Source: Pseudomonadota bacterium (GTDB taxonomy: Bacteria > Desulfobacterota > JAPLJL01). From it: a DNA stretch of 45,308 bases. The stretch spans positions 1 to 45,308 of the forward strand of contig JAPLJI010000085.1 of NCBI GenBank assembly GCA_026388655.1, read 5' to 3'. Each line of letters starts with the position of its first letter. Positions within the stretch are counted from its first letter, which is position 1. Shown piece after piece: positions 34,330 through 43,346 of the stretch. Below the pieces are notes generated by a model that was not told the origin of the DNA, made no database searches, and saw only the letters and a program-made list of their open reading frames with translations. Made by a program: the position numbers and the translations under genes.

Positions 34330-35531
34330 TTATCTTCCTCCTTTTGAAAAGAAAGCCGCAGGGTTTGTTCACTGAATTCGGCTTCCGCCATCGAAAGCGA
34401 AGCCAGGGTCCGGGGCAAAAATATGTTACGTTTCACCCCCTGAAACTTCAAGACCAATTCATCCCCTTTTCTCCAGAGCTCGATTTCCTCCCGCCGGGCC
34501 GCGGGGAGCTTGATCGAAAGTGTGTATCCCCCATTCACCTGCTTGATATTAATCGGTTGTCCTTTGAACATGACCCGGGCCGGGTCTTTATCGCCGAATA
34601 GGGTATGGGCCACCTCCCGGAGGGAAGGAACCCCGAGGATTTCCCCAAACCGGAGCGGCTGAACGAGAACCGGAAGCGGATAAAAACAGGACCGGGCTCT
34701 TTCCAGGTAGGTGTTCTGAACCGCCTGCCAGGACTTCAGGGCTTCGCTGCCCTCCGGGTCCTGCAACACCCGGTTGACGATCACCCCGTCCACCGCGTAG
34801 CCGAAAAGGCAGAGATAGGTCAGGGCCCGCTCGGTTTCCCGGAGAACGATTTTTTCCGGGTTGGTCACCAGGCGAACCGAGGCCGCCTCCGGGTTGGTTA
34901 AAATCTTGGCGGCTTCCTGGACTTCCCGGTAAAGGATCTCCGCCGAATTAATCACCTGGTCGTTGGGAAGCTGGACCTTGCTGATTTTCTCCGCCAGGGG
35001 CCGGAATAACCGGAAAAGCATCCGGTCGCGAGGATAAAATTTCTCCATATACCAACGGATCACATCCGGGAAGGAAAGCATCCGGATGGTGTTCCCGGTG
35101 GGGGCGCAGTCAATGATCACGACCTCATATTCTTTTTCCCGGACCAGCTGATTCAACTTCAGGAGGGAAAAAAGCTCTTCCAGGCCGGGGAGGATCGCGA
35201 ACTCTTCCGCGACCAGTTCCTCAAAACCCTGGCTGCGGAGAAAAGTGGAAACGTAATTCTGGATCTCACCCCAGTAGTTGCGAAGCTCGAGGTCCAGATC
35301 GATCTCCAGAGCCCGGAGCCCGGGGACCACCTCGGCCGGCGCCCCGGAGAGTTCCACCTCCAGGATATCGGAGAGGCTGTGGGCCTGGTCGGTGGAAATC
35401 AGGATAGTTTTATACCCGAGTTCCGCGGCGCGGATGGCGGTGGCCGCCGAGACCGTGGTTTTGCCCACCCCGCCCTTTCCGGAATAAAGAATAACCCGGA
35501 TTCCCGGTCCCTTCTTACTCGATTTCTTCAA
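34326..35531 (-). CDS. ArsA/Get3-like ATPase with C-terminal HSP20-like domain
   Basis: A 401-residue P-loop ATPase. VILYSGKGGVGKTTVSAATA near residue 13-32 is the deviant Walker A of the ArsA/Get3/MinD class. TDQAHSLSDILE near 46-57 is the switch region, and IIDCAPTGNTIRMLSFPD near 140-157 is the second conserved block. After residue about 310 comes a beta-rich domain (INIKQVNGGYTLSIKLPAA, LVLKFQGVKRNIFLPR), the small-HSP20-like tail of bacterial ArsA-like proteins. There are no arsenic-resistance genes nearby, so a tail-anchored-protein or other chaperone role is more likely. The start is a TTG at 35531, 17 bases inside the preceding gene. Confidence 0.85.
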   Translation of the reverse strand: MKKSSKKGPGIRVILYSGKGGVGKTTVSAATAIRAAELGYKTILISTDQAHSLSDILEVELSGAPAEVVPGLRALEIDLDLELRNYWGEIQNYVSTFLRSQGFEELVAEEFAILPGLEELFSLLKLNQLVREKEYEVVIIDCAPTGNTIRMLSFPDVIRWYMEKFYPRDRMLFRLFRPLAEKISKVQLPNDQVINSAEILYREVQEAAKILTNPEAASVRLVTNPEKIVLRETERALTYLCLFGYAVDGVIVNRVLQDPEGSEALKSWQAVQNTYLERARSCFYPLPVLVQPLRFGEILGVPSLREVAHTLFGDKDPARVMFKGQPINIKQVNGGYTLSIKLPAARREEIELWRKGDELVLKFQGVKRNIFLPRTLASLSMAEAEFSEQTLRLSFQKEEDK

Positions 35532-36552
35532 ATTGTGACCCGGTAACCGTCAAAATGAACAAAGGCCGTTTCAGTTCTCCCGGCGAAGTGGACTTGATAT
35601 TCCCGGTAGCCCCGGGGAAGCCCTCCACCCCCAGCAGGCTTTCCCTCAAGGCCTCTCGATCCTTGACCCCGAAATTCCGGACCAGGGTGATGATCAACTT
35701 GGCCACGTCAAAAGCCTGGGCAGAAATGATGGTGGGATCCTCCCCGTAGGCCTCCTGGTATTTCTGGCAAAACTCCCGGGTCGAGGGCCGTCTGCTTTCC
35801 CGGAAAAAACCATCGGTTATTATTGTCCCGTCAACATAGGGTTTCCCCAAGCGGATATAATCCGGGTGGTCGAAACTGCCGGTTCCTAAAATCCTGATGT
35901 CCGACACGCTGTAATAGACAAGCTGGGGGGCGATCAAGCCTCCATTCCGGTAGGAATCCGGGATGAAAACCGCGTCAAAATCGACGATGGGGGTTAGCTC
36001 GATCCCGGACTTTTCCAAAAGCTTGGTCTCGTCCGGATTGGGTTCGGAAAGACCGGTTAAGGCCTTGATCTGATCGCCGAAATCGGTGCTCCGGGGGTCA
36101 TACCCTTCCACTCCCCGGATCTCTCCTCCCCTTTTCTTCACCTCATCCCAGAAACGGAAAATAAAATCCTCTCCGTAAGAATCCTTGGGGTAGAGGATCG
36201 CAAACCTCCGCATCCCCAGGGTCTCCATGGCGTAAGTCACTAGGGCTTCAACCTGCTGGGAATGGGTGAGCCCCAGGCGGAAAACATATTGCCGGGTTTT
36301 GATCAGGTCTTCTTTCTGGGACAGGGAAATCAAAGGGACCTTCAAGGCCTCTGCCTTCCGGGCCGCCGCCTCGGAGGTAGGCGAAAGCAACGGTCCTACG
36401 ATCGCCAGGACGTGGTGCTTGAGCACCAGGTTCTCCACCGCCTGGGTAGCCGCCTGGGGATCGCCCTCGGCGTCCTGGATCACCACCTGGATGGTCTCCC
36501 CCTGGGGAGAATCCCCGCCAAAAACCCCCGCCGCCATCATGACCCCCTTCAA
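35515..36552 (-). CDS. LpoA-like periplasmic binding-protein domain, N-terminally truncated
   Basis: A 345-residue type I periplasmic-binding fold (Peripla_BP_6/LpoA class). AIVGPLLSPTSEAAARKAEALKVPLISLS-type segment and RRFAILYPKDSYGEDFIFRFWDE are characteristic. In the Gram-negative penicillin-binding-protein activators this domain follows a TPR region in one lipoprotein. Here it is a separate frame with no signal peptide, and its first strand (usually IG-LLPLSG-Y) is missing. It starts at a TTG that overlaps the TGA of the TPR gene. In the same frame the codons just upstream read QA, extending ALKGVMMAAG toward the family's usual text, then a stop. The most likely reading is one gene broken by a frameshift. 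Confidence 0.75.
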   Translation of the reverse strand: MKGVMMAAGVFGGDSPQGETIQVVIQDAEGDPQAATQAVENLVLKHHVLAIVGPLLSPTSEAAARKAEALKVPLISLSQKEDLIKTRQYVFRLGLTHSQQVEALVTYAMETLGMRRFAILYPKDSYGEDFIFRFWDEVKKRGGEIRGVEGYDPRSTDFGDQIKALTGLSEPNPDETKLLEKSGIELTPIVDFDAVFIPDSYRNGGLIAPQLVYYSVSDIRILGTGSFDHPDYIRLGKPYVDGTIITDGFFRESRRPSTREFCQKYQEAYGEDPTIISAQAFDVAKLIITLVRNFGVKDREALRESLLGVEGFPGATGNIKSTSPGELKRPLFILTVTGSQFEEIE

Positions 36553-37409
36553 AGCCTGTTAGCGATATTCCAGTCCTTGATACTGTAAAGAAAAGACGCC
36601 ACCTCTCCCCGGCGATTGAAAATCGGGGTCCGCTCCAGTTCGCGGGTCAGGAACTTTTCGGCCCCCTTCCAGTCCTGGTGGTCAATTTTACGGTGGGCGA
36701 GTTCAATCAAAGCCTCCGCCAGGAAATACTCCGGGTCGAGATCGCCGATTAACCGCTCCAATTCTTCTTCCGACAGCTTGACCCGGATGATCTCCACCAC
36801 TTTTTTCTGGACTTCGTCCGCCTTTTCGCCTTCCAGCAGGGGCAGGACGTTCTGTAAGGAAAGCAAAGCCTGGCCAAAGCGGCCTAATTTCTCGTAACCC
36901 TGGGCCAGGACATAATCCAGGGTCACCCGTTCTTTTTCTCCCACTGATTCCCGGATCTCGGAGAGGATGGAAACCATTTCTTGCTCCTGACCGAGCTGGT
37001 GATAGCACAGGGCCTGGCGGACGAGGGCGTCCCGGGCGAGATCGGTCATCGGGTATTTTTGGATAAACTCGGTGAATAACCGCAGGGCTTCCAAATAATT
37101 ATTCTCGTTCAACCGGATTTCCCCCATCCGGAACAGGGCCTCGTCCGCCAGCTTGCTCTCCGGAAAGGTTTCCCGAAAACGCTGGAACTCCGGGTAGGAT
37201 TTCGCCCAGTCCTTCAGCTGAAATTTGTCCTCGGCCTGGGCGAAATCCATGGTTGCCGCAATTTCCAGCGGGATTTTCTTGCCGTCTCGGATAATCATTT
37301 TTGGTCCGCAGGCCGGGATAGCCGCGGCCAACCAGAGCGCCAGGCCCCAACCTAGAAGGCGAGAAATCTCCCGGGGAAAGCGGCGGAATTCCTGGCTTGA
37401 CTTAAACAT
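36549..37409 (-). CDS. TPR lipoprotein, N-terminal half of an LpoA-like gene
   Basis: A 286-residue lipoprotein. The signal peptide (about residues 18-34) ends in AAIPACG, a plausible lipobox. The mature part is built of TPR-like helical pairs (ADEALFRMGEIRLNENNYLEALRLF, then ARDALVRQALCYHQLGQ), as in the N-terminal domain of LpoA and its deltaproteobacterial relatives. I choose the ATG at 37409 because the signal follows directly; the open frame extends to a TTG at 37448. The frame stops at TGA (36549-36551), where the next gene's TTG begins. On its own it would make only the TPR part of a penicillin-binding-protein activator. Confidence 0.75.
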   Translation of the reverse strand: MFKSSQEFRRFPREISRLLGWGLALWLAAAIPACGPKMIIRDGKKIPLEIAATMDFAQAEDKFQLKDWAKSYPEFQRFRETFPESKLADEALFRMGEIRLNENNYLEALRLFTEFIQKYPMTDLARDALVRQALCYHQLGQEQEMVSILSEIRESVGEKERVTLDYVLAQGYEKLGRFGQALLSLQNVLPLLEGEKADEVQKKVVEIIRVKLSEEELERLIGDLDPEYFLAEALIELAHRKIDHQDWKGAEKFLTRELERTPIFNRRGEVASFLYSIKDWNIANRL

Positions 37410-37469
37410 AGCAATGACATAATAATCCGTAAAACTTGGATTTCGCAATTAACCACAAATCATGACTTG

Positions 37470-37697
37470 ATGAAAAGACTCTCCGACAGTGAAATTGATG
37501 ATTATCTTTGGGGGCCGGGAATGGTGGAGATCGAGATCGAAGACCCGGTCACGGAAGGCGAGATCTTCACTTTCCTGAAAAAGCAGGGTGGTTTTATGGC
37601 CACCAAATCCGGGACTTATCGTGTCACCAGGGAAACGCTAAAATTAATCCTGGATCGGGGTTATCCGATCCGGGAAATAACCAAGGAGAGCAAGTGA
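37470..37697 (+). CDS. Small uncharacterised protein upstream of hisG
   Basis: A 75-residue acidic protein without signal or membrane segment. I do not recognise it. The ATG at 37470 follows a TTG by one codon; no ribosome binding site is clear. Its sequence has a FTFLKKQGGFMATKSGTYRV segment followed by TRETLKLILDRGYP, which looks like a small DNA-binding or ligand-binding unit, but this is only an impression. Its stop TGA overlaps the GTG start of hisG, so the two are translationally coupled, supporting it as a real gene. Confidence 0.6.
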   Translation: MKRLSDSEIDDYLWGPGMVEIEIEDPVTEGEIFTFLKKQGGFMATKSGTYRVTRETLKLILDRGYPIREITKESK

Positions 37698-38563
37698 AAA
37701 TCCGACTGGCCCTTCCATCCGGAAGTCTTAAAGAAGCCACCCTGAAGCTTTTCCAACAGGCGGGAATCCAGATCTCCGTGCGGGAACGTTCCTATGTTCC
37801 CTATTTCACCGATCCCGAGATTGAAGGGTTCCTGCTCCGCGCCCAGGAGATTCCCCGCTATGTCGCCAAAGGGGATTTTGACGCGGGAATTACCGGCCGG
37901 GACTGGGTCCGGGAACAGGGGGCCAAGGTCAGGGAGGTGGCCGAGCTGCCCTACGCCAAAACCGGGTTGAACCCCATTCGCTGGATCGTGGCGGTGCCGA
38001 AAGATTCCCCCGTCCGGACGATCCGGGACCTGAACGGAAAGCGGATCTCCACCGAAGTGGTCAACCTGACCCGGAAGTTTCTGAAGGCCAATAAAATCCG
38101 GGCCGAGGTGGAATTTTCCTGGGGAGCCACCGAGGTAAAACCGCCTTCCCTCGCGGACGCGATCGTGGAACTCACCGAAACCGGGAGTTCCATCCGGGCC
38201 CACAATTTGAAAGAGCTCGCCGTGGTCATGATCTCCACCACCGTGGTCATCGCCAACCCCGGCTCTTTTAAAAACCCCGCCAAGCGCGAGAAGATCGAAA
38301 ACCTGGTTATGCTCCTGTCCGGAGCCTTGGCCGCCCGCTCCCGGGTAGGGCTGAAAATGAACGTCCCCCGGTCCAAACTCAAGCAGGTCATGGCCCTCCT
38401 TCCGGCCCTGAAAAACCCGACCATCTCCAGCCTGACCGATCCCAAGTGGGTCAGTCTCGAAGTCATTGCCGACGAGTCCCAGGTCGGCCGGATGATCCCG
38501 GATTTAAAACGGGCCGGGGCCACAGGGATCATCGAATATCCATTGAACAAATTGATATATTAA
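37694..38563 (+). CDS. hisG: ATP phosphoribosyltransferase, long form
   Basis: A 289-residue enzyme of the first step of histidine synthesis. IRLALPSGSLKEATLKLF at the start, FDAGITGRDWV near 62 and ELTETGSSIRAHNL near 163 are HisG motifs. The C-terminal 75 residues (from about 215, KMNVPRSKLKQVMALLPAL) form the regulatory domain of the long form that binds histidine, so no separate HisZ is needed. The GTG at 37694 is chosen because aaggag lies upstream and the protein then begins at the usual place. The open frame continues much further upstream as a shadow of the small gene. Confidence 0.94.
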   Translation: MKIRLALPSGSLKEATLKLFQQAGIQISVRERSYVPYFTDPEIEGFLLRAQEIPRYVAKGDFDAGITGRDWVREQGAKVREVAELPYAKTGLNPIRWIVAVPKDSPVRTIRDLNGKRISTEVVNLTRKFLKANKIRAEVEFSWGATEVKPPSLADAIVELTETGSSIRAHNLKELAVVMISTTVVIANPGSFKNPAKREKIENLVMLLSGALAARSRVGLKMNVPRSKLKQVMALLPALKNPTISSLTDPKWVSLEVIADESQVGRMIPDLKRAGATGIIEYPLNKLIY

Positions 38564-38729
38564 AATTCAGTCCGATGTCTCGGGTTCCCGGTCCTATGTC
38601 TCCAGTCCTAAGCATAAAAAATGTAATTAATTCTTCTTTTCCGACTTCGGACATAGGACTGACGACTTCGGACTTCTTTAGGCATCGACCTAGGACTTAG
38701 GACTCTACATTTATAGGGGATGATATCTT

Positions 38730-41153
38730 ATGATCCGAGAGCTAAAACCCGCCGAGATCCGCAAAATCTGTGATCCTAACGATGTAGTCTGCCAGAGCAC
38801 CAAGGAGCTGGGACCCCTGGACCGGGTGATCGCCCAGGAGCGCGCCGTCCGGGCCATCGATTTCGGTCTGGGAGTTACCGAACACGGGTTCAACATCTTT
38901 GCCGCCGGCCCCCACGGCACCGGCCGGGTTACCACCGTCAAGGCGGCAGTCGAACGGCTGGCCCAGACCAAGCCCGCACCCGAGGATTGGGTTTACGTCC
39001 AGAACTTCTCCAACCCCCTGGCCCCGGAAGCCATCAGCCTGCCCGCCGGTAAAGGCCGGGAATTCAAACGGGACATGGAGAGCCTGGTCTCCGACTTGAA
39101 AATCGAGATCGCCCGCGTCTTCGAAAGCGATGAATACGAAAAGCGGAAAAGCCAGATCGCGGAGAGCCTGGCCGAGGAGCGGAACCGGATCGTGCACGAG
39201 ATCGAGGAAAAAGCCAAGGCCAATGGTTTTACTCTCCAGTCCACCCCGATGGGTTTTGTCGCCCTCCCGGTGGTGGACGGCAAGCCCCTGAGTCAGGAGG
39301 AATTTTTCGCCCTCCCCAAGGAAAAACAGGACGAGATCAAGGAGCGGCAGGCCGAGCTCCAGCAGGAAATGAACCAGGGTTTGAAAAAAATCAACCGTTT
39401 CGAACGCCAGCTCCGGGACCGGGTCAAGGAACTTGACCGCGAGATCGCCCTGAACGCGGTCGGGCAGATTCTCGACGACCTCGAGGAAAAGTACCACGCC
39501 CACCCCAAAATCCCTCCCTACCTGAAGGCGGTGAAAGAGGACATCCTGCAGAATATTGAGGACTTCCGGAAAACCGAGGAGCCCTCCCCCCTGCCCTTCC
39601 TAAAAATGTCTCCTTCTTTCGACCGCTATTCGGTTAATCTACTGGTAGATAACGCCGAGCAGAAGGGGCTCCCGATCGTTTACGAATCCAACCCCACTTT
39701 CCCCAACCTCTTCGGCCGGGTGGACCGCAAGGCCCAGTTCGGAATGCTGACGACCGATTTCAGCATGATCCGCCCGGGGGCCCTGCACCGGGCCAACGGG
39801 GGTTTCCTGATCCTGAACGACCGCGATCTTCTGACCCGTTACTACGCCTGGGAAGGCCTGAAACGCGCCCTCAAGGAAGAGGAAATCCGGATTGAAGATC
39901 TTTCCGAACAGCTGGGATTCGCCACCACCGAGACGATCAAGCCCCAGCCCATCCCCTTCAACATCAAGGTGATTATCGTCGGCGAGCCCAAGATCTACTA
40001 CCTCCTCTACGCCTATGACCCGGACTTCCGGGAACTTTTTAAGATTCATTCCGCCTTCGATTATCAGATGGAGAGAAGCCCCGAGTCGGTCTCCCTTTAT
40101 GCCGCCTTTATCGCTTCCCGCTGCCGGGAGTTGAACATCCGCCACCTTTCCCGGGAAGCCGTCTCCCGGGTGATCGAATTCGGTTCGGAACTCTCCGATG
40201 ACCAGGAAAAACTCTCCACCCGCTTCTCCGACATCTCCGATCTCCTCGTGGAATCCAACCTCTGGGCGAAAAGATCCGGGAGCGAAGAAATCCAGGTGGC
40301 CAACGTGGAACGGGCCCTGGAGGAAAAGATCTACCGTTCCAGTCTTTATGAAGAACGGGTCCGGGAGATGATCGCCCGGGGCTACATCCTGATGGAAGTG
40401 GAAGGGGAAAAGACCGGCCAGATCAACGGGCTCTCGGTCATCTTCCTGGGCAATTACATGTTCGGCCGTCCCAACCGCATCACCGCCCCGGTCTCCCTGG
40501 GCCGCGAGGGTATCATCGATATCGAGCGGCGGGCCGACCTGGGGGGGAAAATCCATTCCAAGGGCATCATGATCATCTCCGGGTTCCTGGCCGGCCGTTA
40601 CGCCCAGGACAAGCCCCTCTCCCTCTCCGCCTCCATCTGCTTCGAGCAGAGTTACGAGGGGGTGGAAGGCGACAGCGCCTCAGCGGCGGAGCTGATCGCC
40701 CTGCTTTCCAGCCTTTCCGACGCCCCGATCAAGCAGGGAATCGCCATCACCGGGTCGGTTAACCAAATGGGCGAGATCCAGCCGATCGGGGGGGTGAATA
40801 AAAAAATCGAAGGTTTCTTCGAGGTCTGCAAGATCAAGAAGGTCAACGGCGTCCCGGGGGTGATCATCCCCCAGTCCAACGTGAAAAATCTCATGCTCAA
40901 GCCAGAGGTGGTCCGGGCCGTCGCCGAGGGAAAATTCCGGATCTTTTCCGTTTCCCATGTTGATGAGGCCCTGGAAGTCCTGACCGGGATCCCGGCCGGC
41001 AAACGCACCCCCGAGGGCAAATGGGAGGAAGGTTCTCTCAACGCCCGGGTGGACACCCGCCTCCGGAAGATGTCCGAAGAACTGGCCCGCCTCTCCCGCC
41101 CCGCCCATGGGAAGGAAGAAGGGGCCAGAGAAGAAAACAAGAATCCAAAATAG
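38730..41153 (+). CDS. LonB-like ATP-dependent protease
   Basis: An 807-residue AAA+ serine protease of the AAA_32/Lon C-terminal type. The N-terminal nucleotide site is NIFAAGPHGTGRVTTV (55-70), where the Walker A lysine is Arg66, as I recall for this group. A long coiled-coil insert lies at about 130-270, a feature of the family. ALHRANGGFLILNDRDLL is the Walker B region. The protease dyad is Ser649 in GDSASAAE and Lys692 in GGVNKKIEG, 43 residues apart as in E. coli Lon. It probably degrades damaged or regulatory proteins in the cytoplasm. No membrane anchor is seen. Confidence 0.9.
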   Translation: MIRELKPAEIRKICDPNDVVCQSTKELGPLDRVIAQERAVRAIDFGLGVTEHGFNIFAAGPHGTGRVTTVKAAVERLAQTKPAPEDWVYVQNFSNPLAPEAISLPAGKGREFKRDMESLVSDLKIEIARVFESDEYEKRKSQIAESLAEERNRIVHEIEEKAKANGFTLQSTPMGFVALPVVDGKPLSQEEFFALPKEKQDEIKERQAELQQEMNQGLKKINRFERQLRDRVKELDREIALNAVGQILDDLEEKYHAHPKIPPYLKAVKEDILQNIEDFRKTEEPSPLPFLKMSPSFDRYSVNLLVDNAEQKGLPIVYESNPTFPNLFGRVDRKAQFGMLTTDFSMIRPGALHRANGGFLILNDRDLLTRYYAWEGLKRALKEEEIRIEDLSEQLGFATTETIKPQPIPFNIKVIIVGEPKIYYLLYAYDPDFRELFKIHSAFDYQMERSPESVSLYAAFIASRCRELNIRHLSREAVSRVIEFGSELSDDQEKLSTRFSDISDLLVESNLWAKRSGSEEIQVANVERALEEKIYRSSLYEERVREMIARGYILMEVEGEKTGQINGLSVIFLGNYMFGRPNRITAPVSLGREGIIDIERRADLGGKIHSKGIMIISGFLAGRYAQDKPLSLSASICFEQSYEGVEGDSASAAELIALLSSLSDAPIKQGIAITGSVNQMGEIQPIGGVNKKIEGFFEVCKIKKVNGVPGVIIPQSNVKNLMLKPEVVRAVAEGKFRIFSVSHVDEALEVLTGIPAGKRTPEGKWEEGSLNARVDTRLRKMSEELARLSRPAHGKEEGAREENKNPK

Positions 41154-43132
41154 CCCCTCGAGTTAAAAAGCCTCCCCGCGCCAAGCCCGCGGCCTCCACC
41201 CCGGTCGCCGACGATATTTCCTCTATTTTCGGCCCGGAAGGCAGGATCTTCGCGGTCATTGCCAGCCCGGAATTCCGCCCGGGGCAGAAAGAAATGGCGG
41301 AGCGGGCCCGGGAATTTTTCGCCTCCGGCGGCTTCTCGGTAATCGAAGCGGGTACCGGGGTCGGCAAGAGCTTGGCCTACCTGGTCCCGGCCATCCTGTC
41401 CGGAAAAAAAACCATCGTCGCCACGGCCACCAAGAACCTCCAGGACCAGCTTCTGGACCAGGATATCCCGATGCTGAAATCCCTGACCGGGACCAACCCG
41501 AACGTGGCCCTGCTCAAGGGCCGGAAAAACTATCTCTGCCTCCGGAAATACCGGGCCCTTTCCCGCCAGCGCTCGCTTTTTTCCGAGTCTGGAGAAATGC
41601 TTTCCGAGTTTCTGGCCTGGGGAAGCCTGACCAAAACCGGGGACCGCGCCGAGCTTTCGACCCTCCCGGACAACCTTCCCTTCTGGGAGGAATTCTCCGC
41701 CCATCCCGACGCCTGCCTGGGCGGACGCTGCCCCGTTTTCACCGAGTGCTTCCTGATGCGGGCCCGAACCCGGGCGGCCCAGTCCGACCTGATCGTCACC
41801 AACCATCACCTTTTGCTCACGGACCTGTCCCTTCGCGAGCAACTCTCCGCCGGACTTTTGCCGGAGGTGGATTTCCTGATTCTTGACGAGGCCCACAACC
41901 TGGAGGAAATCGCCAGCGAAATCCTGGGGGTCACCTTCGGCCAGGCTGATCTCCGCCGCCTGCTCGGCCAGGCGCAGAGGATCATCCTCGAAAAGCCGGA
42001 CAACCTCTGGGGATCGATCCTCTCCCGGGTGGAAAACGCCTGGAAAATTTTCTCCAGTCTCTTCCCTCTCGAGGATTTCCGCCGGCGGCTCGAGCCGGGC
42101 AAATCGGCCGAAACGGTGAAAGCCGAGGGTCAAATCCTGGCGGAAGCCCTCCGCGCCCTCTCCTCTCGGGTCAAAATTTTGAAGGTCAAACCCGCCGGGG
42201 AAGAAGACCTCGCTCCTCTCTCCGAGCAGGCGGAAAGAACCGCGATCGCCCTGGAAACCATCATCTGGCGGGAGGAGCCGGGCCTGATTTTCTGGGTGGA
42301 GCGGCGGGCGCAATTCCTCACCCTCCACGCCACCCCGATCGAAATTTCCTCCGAACTTCAGGAAAAACTTTACCCGCTCTATCCGAACATCCTTTTTACC
42401 TCGGCCACCCTTTCCACCCCGGGGGGAAGCCAGGCGGATTTTTCCTACTTTCTCTCCCGCCTGGGCCTGCCCGAAGAAATCGAGGCCCATTCCTTCCCTT
42501 CCCCCTTCGACTTCCAAACCCAGGCTTTGCTCTATCTCCCCCGGTCCATGCCGGAGCCCAACCAACCTTCTTACCCGGAAGCGTTGGCTCAAGAGATAGA
42601 AAAACTGGTTCAAGCCAGCCGGGGCCGGGCTTTTCTGCTCTTTACCAGCTTCGCCAACCTGAATTACGTGGCGACCTTTCTGGAGGGGAAAATCCCCTAT
42701 CCGATCCTCATCCAGGGCGAAGCCCCCAAGGCCGAACTCCTGCGCCTGTTCAAGGAAAAAGGCAACGCGATTCTGCTGGCCACCTTCAGTTTCTGGGAAG
42801 GGGTGGACGTTCCCGGGGAATCTTTAAGCCTGGTGGTAATTGACCGCCTGCCTTTCGACGTCCCCACCGAACCGATCATCGAGGCCCGGATCGAAAAGAT
42901 CCGTGAAAATGGGGATGACCCTTTCCGCCATTACCAGCTTCCGGCCGCGGTCCTGCTTCTCCGCCAGGGGGCCGGCCGCCTGATCCGCCGGAAAACCGAC
43001 CGGGGCGTGATCGCCCTCCTCGATCCCCGCCTCCGCACCAAGGGCTACGGGAAAATCTTCTTAAGAAGCCTCCCCCCCATGCCGGTGGTCAGTGATGTAG
43101 CGGATGTGGAAAAATTCTTTGCAGTTAAATAA
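41021..43132 (+). CDS. dinG: DinG-type ATP-dependent helicase
   Basis: A superfamily 2 helicase with the XPD/DinG plan. The Walker A is EAGTGVGKSLAYLVPAIL near residue 109, then KNYLCL and CLGGRCPVFTEC supply four iron-sulfur cysteines (about 176-250). The DEAH box is in FLILDEAHNLEEI near 289. Motifs V-VI are FWEGVDVPGESLSLVVIDRLPF near 590 and RQGAGRLIRRKTDRG near 650. The start is uncertain: the only in-frame ATG before the core is at 41021, inside the protease gene; the family-like sequence begins near 41224. The last 23 codons (from 43023) are duplicated at 44223. Probable role: unwinding R-loops or damaged DNA. Confidence 0.88.
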   Translation: MGGRFSQRPGGHPPPEDVRRTGPPLPPRPWEGRRGQRRKQESKIAPRVKKPPRAKPAASTPVADDISSIFGPEGRIFAVIASPEFRPGQKEMAERAREFFASGGFSVIEAGTGVGKSLAYLVPAILSGKKTIVATATKNLQDQLLDQDIPMLKSLTGTNPNVALLKGRKNYLCLRKYRALSRQRSLFSESGEMLSEFLAWGSLTKTGDRAELSTLPDNLPFWEEFSAHPDACLGGRCPVFTECFLMRARTRAAQSDLIVTNHHLLLTDLSLREQLSAGLLPEVDFLILDEAHNLEEIASEILGVTFGQADLRRLLGQAQRIILEKPDNLWGSILSRVENAWKIFSSLFPLEDFRRRLEPGKSAETVKAEGQILAEALRALSSRVKILKVKPAGEEDLAPLSEQAERTAIALETIIWREEPGLIFWVERRAQFLTLHATPIEISSELQEKLYPLYPNILFTSATLSTPGGSQADFSYFLSRLGLPEEIEAHSFPSPFDFQTQALLYLPRSMPEPNQPSYPEALAQEIEKLVQASRGRAFLLFTSFANLNYVATFLEGKIPYPILIQGEAPKAELLRLFKEKGNAILLATFSFWEGVDVPGESLSLVVIDRLPFDVPTEPIIEARIEKIRENGDDPFRHYQLPAAVLLLRQGAGRLIRRKTDRGVIALLDPRLRTKGYGKIFLRSLPPMPVVSDVADVEKFFAVK
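43023..43091 (+). repeat. Direct repeat, copy 1: 3' end of dinG
   Basis: Sixty-nine bases identical to 44223-44291, offset exactly 1200. This copy encodes PRLRTKGYGKIFLRSLPPMPVV, the end of the dinG product. A further 6 bases match after one mismatch. Confidence 0.97.
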
Positions 43133-43133
43133 T

Positions 43134-43157
43134 GGTAGCCGCAACCTTCAGGTTGCG
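43134..43157 (+). repeat. 24-base hairpin repeat, copy 2
   Basis: The palindrome gcaacctt-caggttgc preceded by ggtagcc; it matches the reverse complement of 665-688 with one mismatch. It begins one base after the dinG stop. Confidence 0.8.
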
Positions 43158-43193
43158 TATTAGATGAAGAACTATTTACTTGCCCGGAAATCA

Positions 43194-43306
43194 AGAGGCT
43201 GTCCAACGATTGCGGAGTTGCCCGATTTGTCGGGCCGAGAAAATATCTTCACCGAAGATGAGGCAGCTACAGAATCACCCCGGAATTCAACCGTAGGACA
43301 CCCTCT
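43194..43306. mobile_element. Small MITE-like element with 19-base inverted ends
   Basis: The left end agaggctgtccaacgattg (43194-43212) and the inverted right end (43288-43306) agree at 16 of 19 positions. The interior has two small hairpins (gcccga-tttg-tcgggc and atcttc-acc-gaagat). Both ends start like those of the 26352-26552 element (agagg-tgt-cc). A tcaag word occurs at both borders. Confidence 0.5.
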
Positions 43307-43346
43307 CAAGGACAGGCCCCAAAGCAGACGACTCAGGTCCCAAAAT

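Noticed and set aside
34326-35531. Arsenite resistance role for the ArsA-like ATPase
   Set aside because: It is a single-ATPase form with an HSP20-like tail, and no arsB, arsC, arsD or arsR lies nearby.
40652-42613. A 653-codon open frame on the minus strand
   Set aside because: Antisense to the LonB-like protease and dinG. No family signal, low-complexity composition.
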